This document shows positions 37,401-46,237 of a stretch of DNA of 64,000 bases, piece after piece. This DNA is from Polaromonas sp. CG_9.7 (lineage in GTDB: Bacteria > Pseudomonadota > Gammaproteobacteria > Burkholderiales > Burkholderiaceae_C), in the NCBI RefSeq assembly GCF_015752205.1, contig NZ_JADOVG010000003.1, positions 62,001 through 126,000 of the forward strand, written 5' to 3'. The position numbers were made by a program, and so were the translations under genes. The notes under the pieces are model-generated. The model was not told the origin of the DNA, ran no database searches, and saw nothing but the letters and a program-made list of their open reading frames with translations. Each line of letters begins with the position of its first letter. Positions within the stretch are counted from its first letter, which is position 1.

Positions 37401-39056
37401 TTAAACGCGGTTCCAGTCGAACTGGGATTTTTCGCCCTTGCCATACACCTTGAGTGCGCCTTTTTCACCGACGGCGTTGGGCCGCTGGAAAATCCAGTTT
37501 TGCCAGGCAGTCAGGCGGCCGAAAATGCGGGTAAACATGTTTTCGGGCCCGTTGAAGCGCAGATTGGCTTCCATGCCGGTTAGTGCATCGGGCGACATCG
37601 ACACGCGCTCTTCGATGGCAATGCGCACTTCGTCGGTCCAGTCGATGTCGTCGGGGTTGGCCGTCACCAGGCCAACCGCGAACGCGGCGTCGGCGTCGAG
37701 CGGCTGGCCGGCCTTGGCGCGCACGGCTTCCAGGGCCGGCTGCTCGTCGTAGAAGCGGCGACCCAGGCGGCTCTGGCCGGTGACCATCGGGTACAGGCCA
37801 AAGTTGGTGTCGGCCACGGTGATTTTGGGTGCACGTTCTTCGTCATCCGGCAGCGCCAAATGGTAGCTGCGGTCGCAGGCCAAGGCCAGTTCCAGATACG
37901 TGCCGACAAAACACGAACCGGGCTCGATCAGCGCAAACAGGCTGCGCGACGACAAGTCAAGGCGGCTCAGCGTACGGCGCAGCAGACCAATGGTTTCGCG
38001 CACCAGCCAGTGGTGCTGGTTTGCCAGCAACACGGCGTCCATCGCCAAGACAGCGGCTGCATCGCCTTCGGTCTTGATCAGCCAGACGCCAATGTCGAGT
38101 TCGTTGGTGCGCATCATCAAAATTGCGTCTTCAAGCTCGCGCGCCAACACCAGCGCAAACCAGTCGGCACCCAGCGCTTCAATGCCGGCGATGTCTGAGG
38201 GCTGCTCGCCCGTGGGCGCCTTGACCGTCCAGGTGGCGGTGCGTTTGGCGCGGTCGATTTCGACAGTCACGTTGGAATAACGCAGCGCATCGGCTTCAAC
38301 GGTGCAATGCAACGGCTTGAAGACCACGCCCTTGCCGTCGGCGGGACGGTCGCTCTGCTCGGCCAGTGCCAGCGCACGGGTTTGTACCTTCTGGGCAAAA
38401 TCGACGGCCTTGGCGATGTCATCGACCAGACGCCAGTCCTTGGCCTTCTGGCCGCGCACACCTTCCACGCTGGTGCAAAACAGGTCGGCCAGGTCATGGC
38501 GCACATGGCGCTTGTCAGTGACGCGGGTCAGGCCGCCAGTGCCGGGCAGCACGCCGAGCAAAGGCACTTCGGGCAGGCTGACGGCGCTGGAGCGGTCATC
38601 GATCAAAATGATTTCATCGCAGGCAAGCGCCAGCTCATACCCGCCACCGGCACAAGCGCCGTTGACGGCCGCCAGGAACTTCAGGCCACTGTAGCGTGAG
38701 GAATCTTCCAGACCGTTGCGCGTTTCGTTGGTGAACTTGCAGAAGTTCACTTTCCAGGAATGGCTGGAAACGCCCAGCATGAAGATGTTGGCCCCGGAGC
38801 AAAAAACTTTTTCCTTTGCGCTGGTCAACACCACCGTACGGACTTCTGGGTGTTCAAAGCGGATGCGGCTGATGGCATCGTTCAGTTCGATGTCAACGCC
38901 CAAGTCGTAGCTGTTGAGCTTGAGTTTGTAGCCTGGACGCAGACCCGCGTTTTCATCAATATCGACCGTCAGCGTGGCGACGGGGCCATTGAAACTGAGT
39001 TTCCAGTGTTTGTACTGTGATGGGTCTGTCTGGTAATTCACGCTTGACACGGTCAT
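37401..39056 (-). CDS. boxC: Benzoyl-CoA-dihydrodiol lyase BoxC
   Basis: A 551-residue double crotonase-fold enzyme that opens 2,3-epoxybenzoyl-CoA to a 6-carbon CoA ester and formate. The first crotonase unit has the oxyanion-hole segments FCSGANIFMLG and NGACAGGGYELALACDE. The second unit includes EPGSCFVGTYLELALACDRS. ATG 39056 follows AAGGA; a TTG at 39077 is an alternative. It follows boxR by 105 bp holding the candidate operator. Confidence 0.96.
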   Translation of the reverse strand: MTVSSVNYQTDPSQYKHWKLSFNGPVATLTVDIDENAGLRPGYKLKLNSYDLGVDIELNDAISRIRFEHPEVRTVVLTSAKEKVFCSGANIFMLGVSSHSWKVNFCKFTNETRNGLEDSSRYSGLKFLAAVNGACAGGGYELALACDEIILIDDRSSAVSLPEVPLLGVLPGTGGLTRVTDKRHVRHDLADLFCTSVEGVRGQKAKDWRLVDDIAKAVDFAQKVQTRALALAEQSDRPADGKGVVFKPLHCTVEADALRYSNVTVEIDRAKRTATWTVKAPTGEQPSDIAGIEALGADWFALVLARELEDAILMMRTNELDIGVWLIKTEGDAAAVLAMDAVLLANQHHWLVRETIGLLRRTLSRLDLSSRSLFALIEPGSCFVGTYLELALACDRSYHLALPDDEERAPKITVADTNFGLYPMVTGQSRLGRRFYDEQPALEAVRAKAGQPLDADAAFAVGLVTANPDDIDWTDEVRIAIEERVSMSPDALTGMEANLRFNGPENMFTRIFGRLTAWQNWIFQRPNAVGEKGALKVYGKGEKSQFDWNRV

Positions 39057-39077
39057 GGCCTGTCGTCCTTGGTTCAA

Positions 39078-39156
39078 TGCATAAAAATGCAGTCATTAAA
39101 ATTTTGTATAAGCATAATAATGCATAAAATATTTTTCATGCAAGCATTATTTTGCA
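39078..39156 (-). promoter_or_regulatory. Candidate BoxR operator and boxC promoter
   Basis: Five TGCA words and the inverted repeat AATAATGC (39116-39123) and GCATTATT (39144-39151) lie in a very AT-rich 105-bp gap. The word AGCATAATAATGCATAA (39111-39127) recurs in front of boxR (40166-40182, 14 of 17 bases). The related regulator BzdR is known to bind TGCA-containing repeats. Confidence 0.6.
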
Positions 39157-39161
39157 AAATT

Positions 39162-40136
39162 TCAGACTGACAGGTGCAACGCCTGCCGCACCGTTTGGCG
39201 CAAAATCTGGAATGCCTCCTCTTGCGGCTGGGCGCTGGTATCCACCTTGTACTGGGCCTTTGAATAAAAGGCCGCACGGCCGGAAAGAATTTCCTTCAAG
39301 TCTTCCATCGCCTGCTTGCTGGCGGCCATGGGGCGCAAGTCACCCTGCGCCAGCACGCGTTTCATGTGGTCTTCAGGGGCGGCCTGCAGCCAGACGGTGG
39401 TGCAGTGGGACAGCAACTGGTTGAAGGTTGCCGGGTCTGACACCAGACCGCCTGGCGTGGCGATAACGGCTTCCGGGTAAATCTGCACCACCTCTTCCAG
39501 CGCGCGACGTTCATAGCGCCTGTAGGCATTCATGCCATAAAGCGCCTGGATTTCCGACACGCTGCAGCCAGCAATTTTTTCAATTTCACGGCTCAGTTCC
39601 ACAAAAGGAAATCCCAGGTCTTCGGCCAGCAAAGCCCCCAGCGTGGATTTACCCGCTCCGCGCAAGCCAATCAGCGCCACGCGGGTGCAAAGCGTGGTGT
39701 GGCCACTGCCGTTGCCCAGCAATTCGGCGACGGCTATGCGCACACGGCGCAGCGATGCATCATCGCGGGTTTCCAGCAATTCGCGAATCAACAGCCACTC
39801 TGGCGACGAGGTCGTCACATCGCCAATCAGTTCGGCCAGCGAGCAGTGCAGTGCCCTCGCCACCTGCAGCAAAACAAGAATGGACGCATTGCCTTCACCA
39901 TATTCAAGATTCGCCAAGTGCCGCTCGGACACGTCGGCCGCAACCGACACGGCCTTGCGGGTCATGCCGCGACGTGCGCGCAGGACCTTGACACGCTCGC
40001 CCAAGGCAACAAGGAAGGGGTTTTTTTCATCTGCTTCGGCATCGTGGAGTGCAGAAAGCGGGGCATCGTTCGTGGAAAACGGTACTTTAGAAGAAACAGG
40101 TGTTAACCCCGATACATGCAATATATTGCTTGACAT
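39162..40136 (-). CDS. boxR: Benzoate pathway regulator BoxR (XRE domain fused to shikimate kinase-like domain)
   Basis: A 324-residue regulator of the BzdR/BoxR type. The helix-turn-helix region (about 43-103) reads RARRGMTRKAVSVAADVSER. The C-terminal domain (from about 152) is shikimate kinase-like, with an intact P-loop GLRGAGKST at 157-165, and senses benzoyl-CoA in studied relatives. ATG 40136 is chosen; TTG 40148 is possible and neither has a good ribosome site. It is divergent from bclA and heads the box genes, so autoregulation is likely. Confidence 0.93.
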   Translation of the reverse strand: MSSNILHVSGLTPVSSKVPFSTNDAPLSALHDAEADEKNPFLVALGERVKVLRARRGMTRKAVSVAADVSERHLANLEYGEGNASILVLLQVARALHCSLAELIGDVTTSSPEWLLIRELLETRDDASLRRVRIAVAELLGNGSGHTTLCTRVALIGLRGAGKSTLGALLAEDLGFPFVELSREIEKIAGCSVSEIQALYGMNAYRRYERRALEEVVQIYPEAVIATPGGLVSDPATFNQLLSHCTTVWLQAAPEDHMKRVLAQGDLRPMAASKQAMEDLKEILSGRAAFYSKAQYKVDTSAQPQEEAFQILRQTVRQALHLSV

Positions 40137-40165
40137 GATGTTTTTCAAGATTTAAGGTTGATACA

Positions 40166-40197
40166 AGCACAATAATTCATATTATGTGACTTGACAA
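40166..40197 (-). promoter_or_regulatory. boxR promoter with candidate operator
   Basis: On the minus strand TTGTCA (40192-40197) and TATTGT (40169-40174) are 17 bp apart, about 30 bp ahead of the boxR start. The operator-like word AGCACAATAATTCATAT (40166-40182) covers the -10 box. The rest of the 329-bp boxR-bclA gap shows no gene. Confidence 0.5.
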
Positions 40198-40465
40198 GTT
40201 CAGCCACTGTACGGAAAACACATTCATCTCTGAACAATCAAGCCAAAAAATGAACCAAATGGCCGTCAACAGTTTCCAGCAAACACTATCGACGCTCAAT
40301 TTCTTGGCCAAAGTCAGCCTCCAATTTGTCAGTCAGCAATTTTTCAGGAAAACCAATCCATCAACGAATTTCTTTCCCATTGCCTGTGCTGCCACTGGCA
40401 GGTGAACACCGCTGTGCAGGATCATCTGCAGACAACGCCAGTTTGAGAAAACCGCAGGAAACAGC

Positions 40466-42049
40466 ATGGCTACAGAATTCCCAATCATTTCCCCGTTGAA
40501 TCCGCCAGGCGATCGCTTTAATTTCGCGCAGCATCTGATTTCGCGCAATGCAGCGCATCCCGATCGCATCGCCTACATCGACGACACGGGAAGTCTGCTT
40601 TATGGAGAGCTGGAGCGCCGGATACGCAGTCTTGCGAGCAGTTTGCTCGCTTGTGGCGTGCGTCGCGAAGAGCGGGTACTGCTGCTGATGCACGACTGCA
40701 ATGACTGGCCAGTGAGTTTTCTGGGGGCAATGTACGCAGGCATCGTTCCAGTGGCGGTCAACACCCTTCTGACTGCCAAAGACTATGCCTTTATGCTGGA
40801 ACACAGCCGTGCTCAGGCGGTGATGGTTTCAGGTGCGCTGTTGCCGCTGTTGCATGAAGCTCTGGCCATTGCCGCTCATGAGGTCAAGACGCTGATAGTT
40901 TCACATCCGCCTGGTGAATTGCCTGCTGGCGCCGTGGCCATGGACACGCTGCTGAGCCAGCATCCGCCAATGCGCCCGTCGGCCGCAACCTGTCCCGACG
41001 ACCCGGGCTTCTGGCTTTATTCGTCCGGCTCTACCGGCCGCCCCAAGGGCACGCTGCACACTCAGGCCAATCCGTACTGGACGGCTGAACTTTACGGCAA
41101 GCCTGTGTTGGGGCTGACTGAACGTGACGTGTGTTTTTCAGCTGCCAAGCTGTTTTTTGCCTATGGTCTGGGCAATGCGCTGAGTTTTCCACTCAGCGTG
41201 GGCGCGACTGTGGTGCTGATGGCCGAGCGGCCCACGCCCGCTGCCACATTCAAACGCTGGGTGGAGCACCAGCCTACGGTTTTCTTTGGCGCGCCTACAG
41301 GCTTTGCAGGCATGCTGGCAGCGCCCGACCTGCCCGCCAAAAGCCAGGTGTCGTTGCGACTGGCATCTTCGGCGGGAGAGGCATTGCCGGCAAATCTGGG
41401 CGAGCGCTTTACCGCCCACTTTGGTGTCGAGATCATCGACGGTGTCGGTTCGACCGAGATGCTGCACATCTACCTGTCCAACCTTCCGGGAAAGGTGCGC
41501 TACGGCACCACGGGTTGGCCAGTTCCCGGCTACGAGGTGCAACTGCGCGATGATGACGGCCACGCCGTACCCGACGGCGACACAGGCGAGCTGTATGTCA
41601 AAGGGCCCAGCGCCGCCTTGATGTACTGGGGCAACCGCGACAAGTCGCGTGATACTTTTCAGGGAGGCTGGACCAAAACCGGCGACAAGTATGTGCGCAA
41701 TCCTGATGGCACTTACACATATTCGGGCCGCAGCGATGACATGCTGAAGGTCAGCGGCATTTACGTCTCGCCTTTCGAGGTTGAAGCCACGCTGTCGCAG
41801 CACCCGGCGATTCTGGAAGCTGCCGTCATCGGTGCACCCGATGGCGAAGGCCTGACCAAAACCAAGGCCTATGTCGTCCTCAAATCAGGCCGGCAAGTCA
41901 GCGAAGACGAACTCAAAACCTTCGTCAAGGAGCGGCTTGCGCCCTATAAGTACCCACGTTCGATTGAGTTTTTGTCTGAGTTGCCTAAAACCGCCACCGG
42001 CAAGATCCAGCGCTTCAAGCTGCGTGACCTGCAAAGCCCGACCCAATGA
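40466..42049 (+). CDS. bclA: Benzoate-CoA ligase
   Basis: A 527-residue adenylate-forming ligase that makes benzoyl-CoA, the entry step of the box pathway. The P-loop is WLYSSGSTGRPKGTLH. The adenylation segments YGTTGWPVPGYEV and GGWTKTGDKY and the C-terminal catalytic lysine in PKTATGKIQRFKL are present. The N-terminal part follows benzoate-CoA ligases closely (FNFAQHLISRNAAHPDRIAYIDD). It is divergent from boxR, and its stop overlaps the hydrolase start. Confidence 0.94.
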   Translation: MATEFPIISPLNPPGDRFNFAQHLISRNAAHPDRIAYIDDTGSLLYGELERRIRSLASSLLACGVRREERVLLLMHDCNDWPVSFLGAMYAGIVPVAVNTLLTAKDYAFMLEHSRAQAVMVSGALLPLLHEALAIAAHEVKTLIVSHPPGELPAGAVAMDTLLSQHPPMRPSAATCPDDPGFWLYSSGSTGRPKGTLHTQANPYWTAELYGKPVLGLTERDVCFSAAKLFFAYGLGNALSFPLSVGATVVLMAERPTPAATFKRWVEHQPTVFFGAPTGFAGMLAAPDLPAKSQVSLRLASSAGEALPANLGERFTAHFGVEIIDGVGSTEMLHIYLSNLPGKVRYGTTGWPVPGYEVQLRDDDGHAVPDGDTGELYVKGPSAALMYWGNRDKSRDTFQGGWTKTGDKYVRNPDGTYTYSGRSDDMLKVSGIYVSPFEVEATLSQHPAILEAAVIGAPDGEGLTKTKAYVVLKSGRQVSEDELKTFVKERLAPYKYPRSIEFLSELPKTATGKIQRFKLRDLQSPTQ

Positions 42050-42897
42050 ATCCGGCAGTAGAGTTCGTCGACATCAACTGGGCTGGCCGCCAGATACGCA
42101 TTGAACACCATTGGGTTAACCGCCACCAGTCCGCCGGGCCACTGATCATTTTTTTACACGAAGGCTTGGGATCGCTCTCGATGTGGCAAGATTTTCCGCA
42201 TCGCCTGTGCGCAGCAGCAGCTTGCAGGGGATTGGTGTATTCGCGCCCCGGCTATGGCCGCTCGACGCCGCGCGCACGCGAAGAAGCGTTGGGGACAGAC
42301 TTCATGCACCGGCAAGCGCTTGAAGTGCTGCCCGCCCTGCTGGACGCATTGGGCATCGATACCACCACAGACAAACCCTGGCTGCTGGGCCACAGCGACG
42401 GCGGTTCTATCGCCCTGCTCTACGCGGCCCACTTTTCGTCAAGCATTGCAGGCGCCGTCGTGCTGGCACCACATATCCTGGTTGAAGATATATCGGTTTG
42501 CAGCATCGAAAAAGTGCGTGCCGCTTATTTGCAAACCGATCTTAGTCAACGCTTGGCGCGTCATCATGATGATCCAGACTCATCCTTCTGGGGCTGGAAT
42601 GACATCTGGCTCATGCCGGCGTTCAGGCTCTGGACGATAGAGGAGGAAATAGGTGCCATTCGCTGCAAGCTGCTGGCGGTTCAGGGACTGGACGACAAAT
42701 ACGGCACACTTGAGCAGATTCGCGGCATTGCCCGGCAGGTAGCGCAGACCGAATTGCTGGAACTACCCTGCTGCGGGCATTCACCCCAGCGTGACCAACC
42801 CGAAAAGCTGATTGCGGCTATTAATGGCTTCGTAAACAAGAACCACCAGCAATTAAATCGCGCAGTTCGGTATGCGCATGACAACACCGGGTTGTGA
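42046..42897 (+). CDS. Alpha/beta hydrolase coupled to benzoate-CoA ligase
   Basis: A 283-residue alpha/beta-hydrolase. The nucleophile elbow is LLGHSDGGS (Ser117), the oxyanion loop is FLHEGLGSLSMW, and the likely catalytic His is His245 in CCGHSPQRD. The ATG overlaps the bclA stop by 4 bp, so it is made together with the ligase. In this place it could release stalled CoA esters or hydrolyse a ring-opened or lactone intermediate, but no specific substrate is shown. Confidence 0.85.
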   Translation: MNPAVEFVDINWAGRQIRIEHHWVNRHQSAGPLIIFLHEGLGSLSMWQDFPHRLCAAAACRGLVYSRPGYGRSTPRAREEALGTDFMHRQALEVLPALLDALGIDTTTDKPWLLGHSDGGSIALLYAAHFSSSIAGAVVLAPHILVEDISVCSIEKVRAAYLQTDLSQRLARHHDDPDSSFWGWNDIWLMPAFRLWTIEEEIGAIRCKLLAVQGLDDKYGTLEQIRGIARQVAQTELLELPCCGHSPQRDQPEKLIAAINGFVNKNHQQLNRAVRYAHDNTGL

Positions 42898-42935
42898 AAT
42901 GCGCAAACCGAAACTAAAGCGCTGTTGCAAAAAAA

Positions 42936-43022
42936 TGGTGCGAGAGACGGGACTTGAACCCGTATGCCCGTGAGGACGAGAGATTTTAAGTCTCTTGCGG
43001 CTACCGATTACGCCACTCTCGC
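42936..43022 (-). tRNA. tRNA-Leu (anticodon TAA)
   Basis: An 87-nt class II tRNA with encoded CCA. The acceptor arm is GCGAGAG with CTCTCGC, the anticodon arm AGAGA-CTTAAAA-TCTCT gives TAA, a long variable arm follows, and the T-loop is GTTCAAGTC. Confidence 0.93.
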
Positions 43023-43107
43023 TGTTAGCAATCAGGAGTTTCCGACTTCATCTGCTTGTTATCGTCAAACAGAACGTCTTTTTGATGTGCAGATGGCAAT
43101 AACTTGA

Positions 43108-43181
43108 TGGAGGCGCGGCCCGGAGTCGAACCGGGCTAGCCGGATTTGCAATCCGGTACATAACCGCTTTGTTACCGCGCC
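43108..43181 (-). tRNA. tRNA-Cys (anticodon GCA), copy 1
   Basis: A 74-nt tRNA with encoded CCA. The acceptor is GGCGCGG with CCGCGCC, and the anticodon loop ATTGCAAAT gives GCA. It is identical to the copy at 43406. Confidence 0.93.
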
Positions 43182-43215
43182 CTCTTTTTCGTTTTATTTT
43201 TCAAACTCTCCAACC

Positions 43216-43247
43216 AAAAAGGGCAGCATTTTGAAGTGCTGCCCTTT
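43216..43247 (-). terminator. Intrinsic terminator between tRNA-Gly and tRNA-Cys, copy 1
   Basis: On the minus strand GGGCAGCA and TGCTGCCC form an 8-bp stem followed by a run of T. An identical hairpin is at 43514. Confidence 0.75.
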
Positions 43248-43251
43248 GAAT

Positions 43252-43327
43252 TGGAGCGGGAAAAGAGGCTCGAACTCTCGACCTCAACCTTGGCAAGGTT
43301 GCGCTCTACCAACTGAGCTACTCCCGC
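43252..43327 (-). tRNA. tRNA-Gly (anticodon GCC), copy 1
   Basis: A 76-nt tRNA with encoded CCA. The acceptor is GCGGGAG, the D-loop is AGCTCAGTTGGTAGAGC, and the anticodon loop CTTGCCAAG gives GCC. It is identical to the copy at 43550. Confidence 0.93.
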
Positions 43328-43405
43328 GAGTCTAGCTGCAAATTATAGCTTGGTTTTTTGACGTTCAAGTTAATCAAATGAAAAACTTAAACGTCTGTTT
43401 ATTCC

Positions 43406-43479
43406 TGGAGGCGCGGCCCGGAGTCGAACCGGGCTAGCCGGATTTGCAATCCGGTACATAACCGCTTTGTTACCGCGCC
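43406..43479 (-). tRNA. tRNA-Cys (anticodon GCA), copy 2
   Basis: Identical to the tRNA-Cys at 43108, exactly 298 bp away, as part of a tandem duplication of the Gly-terminator-Cys unit. Confidence 0.93.
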
Positions 43480-43513
43480 CTCTTTTTCGCTTTATTTTTC
43501 AAACTCTCCAACC

Positions 43514-43545
43514 AAAAAGGGCAGCATTTTGAAGTGCTGCCCTTT
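43514..43545 (-). terminator. Intrinsic terminator between tRNA-Gly and tRNA-Cys, copy 2
   Basis: The same GGGCAGCA/TGCTGCCC hairpin with T-run as at 43216, duplicated with the tRNA pair. Confidence 0.75.
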
Positions 43546-43549
43546 GAAT

Positions 43550-43625
43550 TGGAGCGGGAAAAGAGGCTCGAACTCTCGACCTCAACCTTGGCAAGGTTGC
43601 GCTCTACCAACTGAGCTACTCCCGC
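43550..43625 (-). tRNA. tRNA-Gly (anticodon GCC), copy 2
   Basis: Identical to the tRNA-Gly at 43252. It is the first gene of the leftward tRNA group, 62 bp behind lon. Confidence 0.93.
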
Positions 43626-43687
43626 GAGTCTAGTCTCATATTATAGCGTGGTTTTTCAACCCACTCATCAAAATTTGAGAACTTTGC

Positions 43688-46117
43688 TCAGTGCTTGACC
43701 GTACCGACGGCTGGTGAAGGAAGGGCAGCACTGGCGGCGGCAATCAACGCAACTTCTTCATCAGTCAACGGGACTGGCTGCCGTTCAAGGGCCACCTGCA
43801 GCACCTGGTCAATCCACTTCACCGGAATGATTTCCAGACCCGCTTTAACGTTATCCGGAATTTCCTGAAGATCCTTGGCATTTTCTTGCGGAATCAGTAC
43901 TGTCTTGATGCCTCCTCGCAAGGCAGCCAACAGCTTTTCCTTCAAACCGCCAATGGCCGTGACTTCTCCCCTCAGGGTTATTTCACCTGTCATTGCCACG
44001 TCGCCACGGACAGGAATGCCTGTCAATGCAGAAACAAACGCGGTAGTCATGGCAGCTCCGGCGCTAGGGCCATCCTTGGGCGTTGCACCATCAGGAACAT
44101 GGATATGGATGTCACGCTTTTCAAACATCTCATCCTTTATGCCCAAACCCCTGGACCGGCTGCGGACAACGGTCCGTGCGGCCTCGACTGACTCTTTCAT
44201 GACATCGCCCAATGACCCGGTGCGGGTGATGACGCCTTTGCCCGGCATGACGGCTGCTTCGATCGTAAGCAGGTCACCGCCCACTTCAGTCCAGGCCAGC
44301 CCGACGACCTGGCCCACCTGATTATTTTTTTCTGCACGGCCGTAGTCGTATTTACGGACACCCAGAAATTCATTCAGGTTATCAGGCGTGACGAGCACTT
44401 TGGGCGTCATTTTCTTCAGCTGTATGCCTTTGACCACCTTGCGGCAAATTTTGGACAACTCCCGCTCCAGTGAGCGGACACCCGCTTCGCGCGTGTAGTA
44501 GCGCACGATGTCACGAACCGCTTGCTCCTGCACTTCCAGTTCTTCATCTTTCACGCCATTGTTCTTGACCTGCTTGGGCAACAGATAACGCATGGCAATA
44601 CTGGTTTTTTCGTCCTCGGTATAACCAGACAAGCGGATGACTTCCATACGGTCTAAAAGCGCCGGTGGAATATTCATCGAATTCGATGTTGCAACAAACA
44701 TCACGTCACTCAAGTCGAAATCGACTTCGACATAGTGGTCGCCAAAGGTGTGGTTTTGTTCCGGGTCCAGCACTTCGAGCAACGCACTTGAAGGATCGCC
44801 CCGAAAGTCAGTGCCAAGCTTGTCAATCTCGTCAAGCAGGAACAGCGGATTGCGTGTACCTGCCTTGCTCAGGTTTTGCAAAACTTTTCCCGGCAAAGCG
44901 CCAATATAAGTACGGCGGTGTCCACGGATTTCTGCCTCGTCGCGCATACCCCCCAAGGCCATACGAACATACTTGCGGCCGGTGGCTTTTGCAATCGACT
45001 GGCCAAGCGACGTCTTTCCAACACCCGGAGGGCCTACAAGGCACAGAATAGGAGCCTTCAGTTTGTCAACCCGCTGCTGAACTGCAAGATACTCGACAAT
45101 ACGGTCCTTGACCTTTTCAAGGCCATAGTGGTCCTCATTAAGCACTGCTTCAGCATTCACCAAGTCATGTTTGATCTTGGTTTTCTTGCTCCAAGGCAAG
45201 CCCAGCAGCACATCGATATAGCTGCGAACAACCGTTGCTTCCGCCGACATGGGTGACATCAGCTTCAGTTTTTTCAGTTCGCTTTCTGCCTTTTTACGGG
45301 CTTCCAACGGCATTTTGGCGCTCTTGATCTTCTTTTCGATTTCGTCAAGATCAGCGCCTTCTTCACCCTCTCCCAATTCTTTCTGGATGGCCTTGACCTG
45401 TTCGTTCAAATAAAAGTCGCGCTGGTTCTTTTCCATCTGACGCTTGACGCGCCCACGGATTTTTTTATCTACATTGAGAATGTCAACTTCGCGCTCGAGC
45501 TGCTCGTACAGGTTCTCAAGGCGCGCCTTGACATTGTCCAGATCCAGAATGGCCTGCTTGGCATCCAGCTTGAGCGGCAAATGCGCAGCGATCGTGTCTG
45601 CAAGCCGCCCGGCATCGTCGATGTTAGAGATCGATGTCAGTATTTCAGGTGGTATTTTTTTGTTCAATTTGACGTAATGGTCAAACTGCTGCGTCACGGC
45701 GCGGCGCAGCGCCTCGATCTCGCTGCCCTTGTCACCTGCGACATCAACCAGTGGCTCGACCGGTGACACATTAGCGGTGAAGTGCTGCTCGCCTTCCTCA
45801 ATCTTGTTAACCCGCGCGCGCTGCTGCCCTTCGACTAGAACCTTGACCGTTCCATCTGGCAATTTCAGGAGTTGCAGGATTGTGGCCACACAGCCCACCT
45901 CGAACATGTCATCGACCGAAGGTTCGTCCTTGGCAGCGGTTTTCTGGGCCACCAGCATGATTCGGCGCTCAGACTCCATGGCCAGTTCAAGTGCCTTGAT
46001 GCTCTTGGGACGGCCCACAAACAACGGGATCACCATATGCGGAAAGACAACAACGTCCCGCAACGGCAGTAGCGGCAGTTCGAGAGGAATTGCAGGAAGA
46101 AAAGTTTGTGCAGACAT
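43688..46117 (-). CDS. lon: ATP-dependent protease Lon
   Basis: An 809-residue cytoplasmic AAA+ protease that removes misfolded and short-lived regulatory proteins. The N-terminal LON domain (about 12-205) starts LPLLPLRDVVVFPHMVIPLF. The Walker A is GPPGVGKTS and the Walker B is FLLDEID. The protease domain has the Ser-Lys dyad Ser685 in PKDGPSAGAAM and Lys728 in GGLKEKLLAAL. It follows clpX on the same strand, 120 bp away, as in many betaproteobacteria. Confidence 0.97.
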   Translation of the reverse strand: MSAQTFLPAIPLELPLLPLRDVVVFPHMVIPLFVGRPKSIKALELAMESERRIMLVAQKTAAKDEPSVDDMFEVGCVATILQLLKLPDGTVKVLVEGQQRARVNKIEEGEQHFTANVSPVEPLVDVAGDKGSEIEALRRAVTQQFDHYVKLNKKIPPEILTSISNIDDAGRLADTIAAHLPLKLDAKQAILDLDNVKARLENLYEQLEREVDILNVDKKIRGRVKRQMEKNQRDFYLNEQVKAIQKELGEGEEGADLDEIEKKIKSAKMPLEARKKAESELKKLKLMSPMSAEATVVRSYIDVLLGLPWSKKTKIKHDLVNAEAVLNEDHYGLEKVKDRIVEYLAVQQRVDKLKAPILCLVGPPGVGKTSLGQSIAKATGRKYVRMALGGMRDEAEIRGHRRTYIGALPGKVLQNLSKAGTRNPLFLLDEIDKLGTDFRGDPSSALLEVLDPEQNHTFGDHYVEVDFDLSDVMFVATSNSMNIPPALLDRMEVIRLSGYTEDEKTSIAMRYLLPKQVKNNGVKDEELEVQEQAVRDIVRYYTREAGVRSLERELSKICRKVVKGIQLKKMTPKVLVTPDNLNEFLGVRKYDYGRAEKNNQVGQVVGLAWTEVGGDLLTIEAAVMPGKGVITRTGSLGDVMKESVEAARTVVRSRSRGLGIKDEMFEKRDIHIHVPDGATPKDGPSAGAAMTTAFVSALTGIPVRGDVAMTGEITLRGEVTAIGGLKEKLLAALRGGIKTVLIPQENAKDLQEIPDNVKAGLEIIPVKWIDQVLQVALERQPVPLTDEEVALIAAASAALPSPAVGTVKH

Positions 46118-46237
46118 ATAAAACCTTAAACCTTCATAAGAAGGCAGAACGCCACATTCCCTTTAGGGGCAGTGCGAAATTGTAGTAACCGGAGGCCCGG
46201 CTTGCCATTGCAGGCACCTGCCTCGTACGGTAGGGAC

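Noticed and set aside
43108..43633. CRISPR array or attachment site at the repeated tRNA region
   Set aside because: The repeat is a two-copy duplication of complete tRNA genes with a terminator. There are no spacers, integrase or phage genes nearby.
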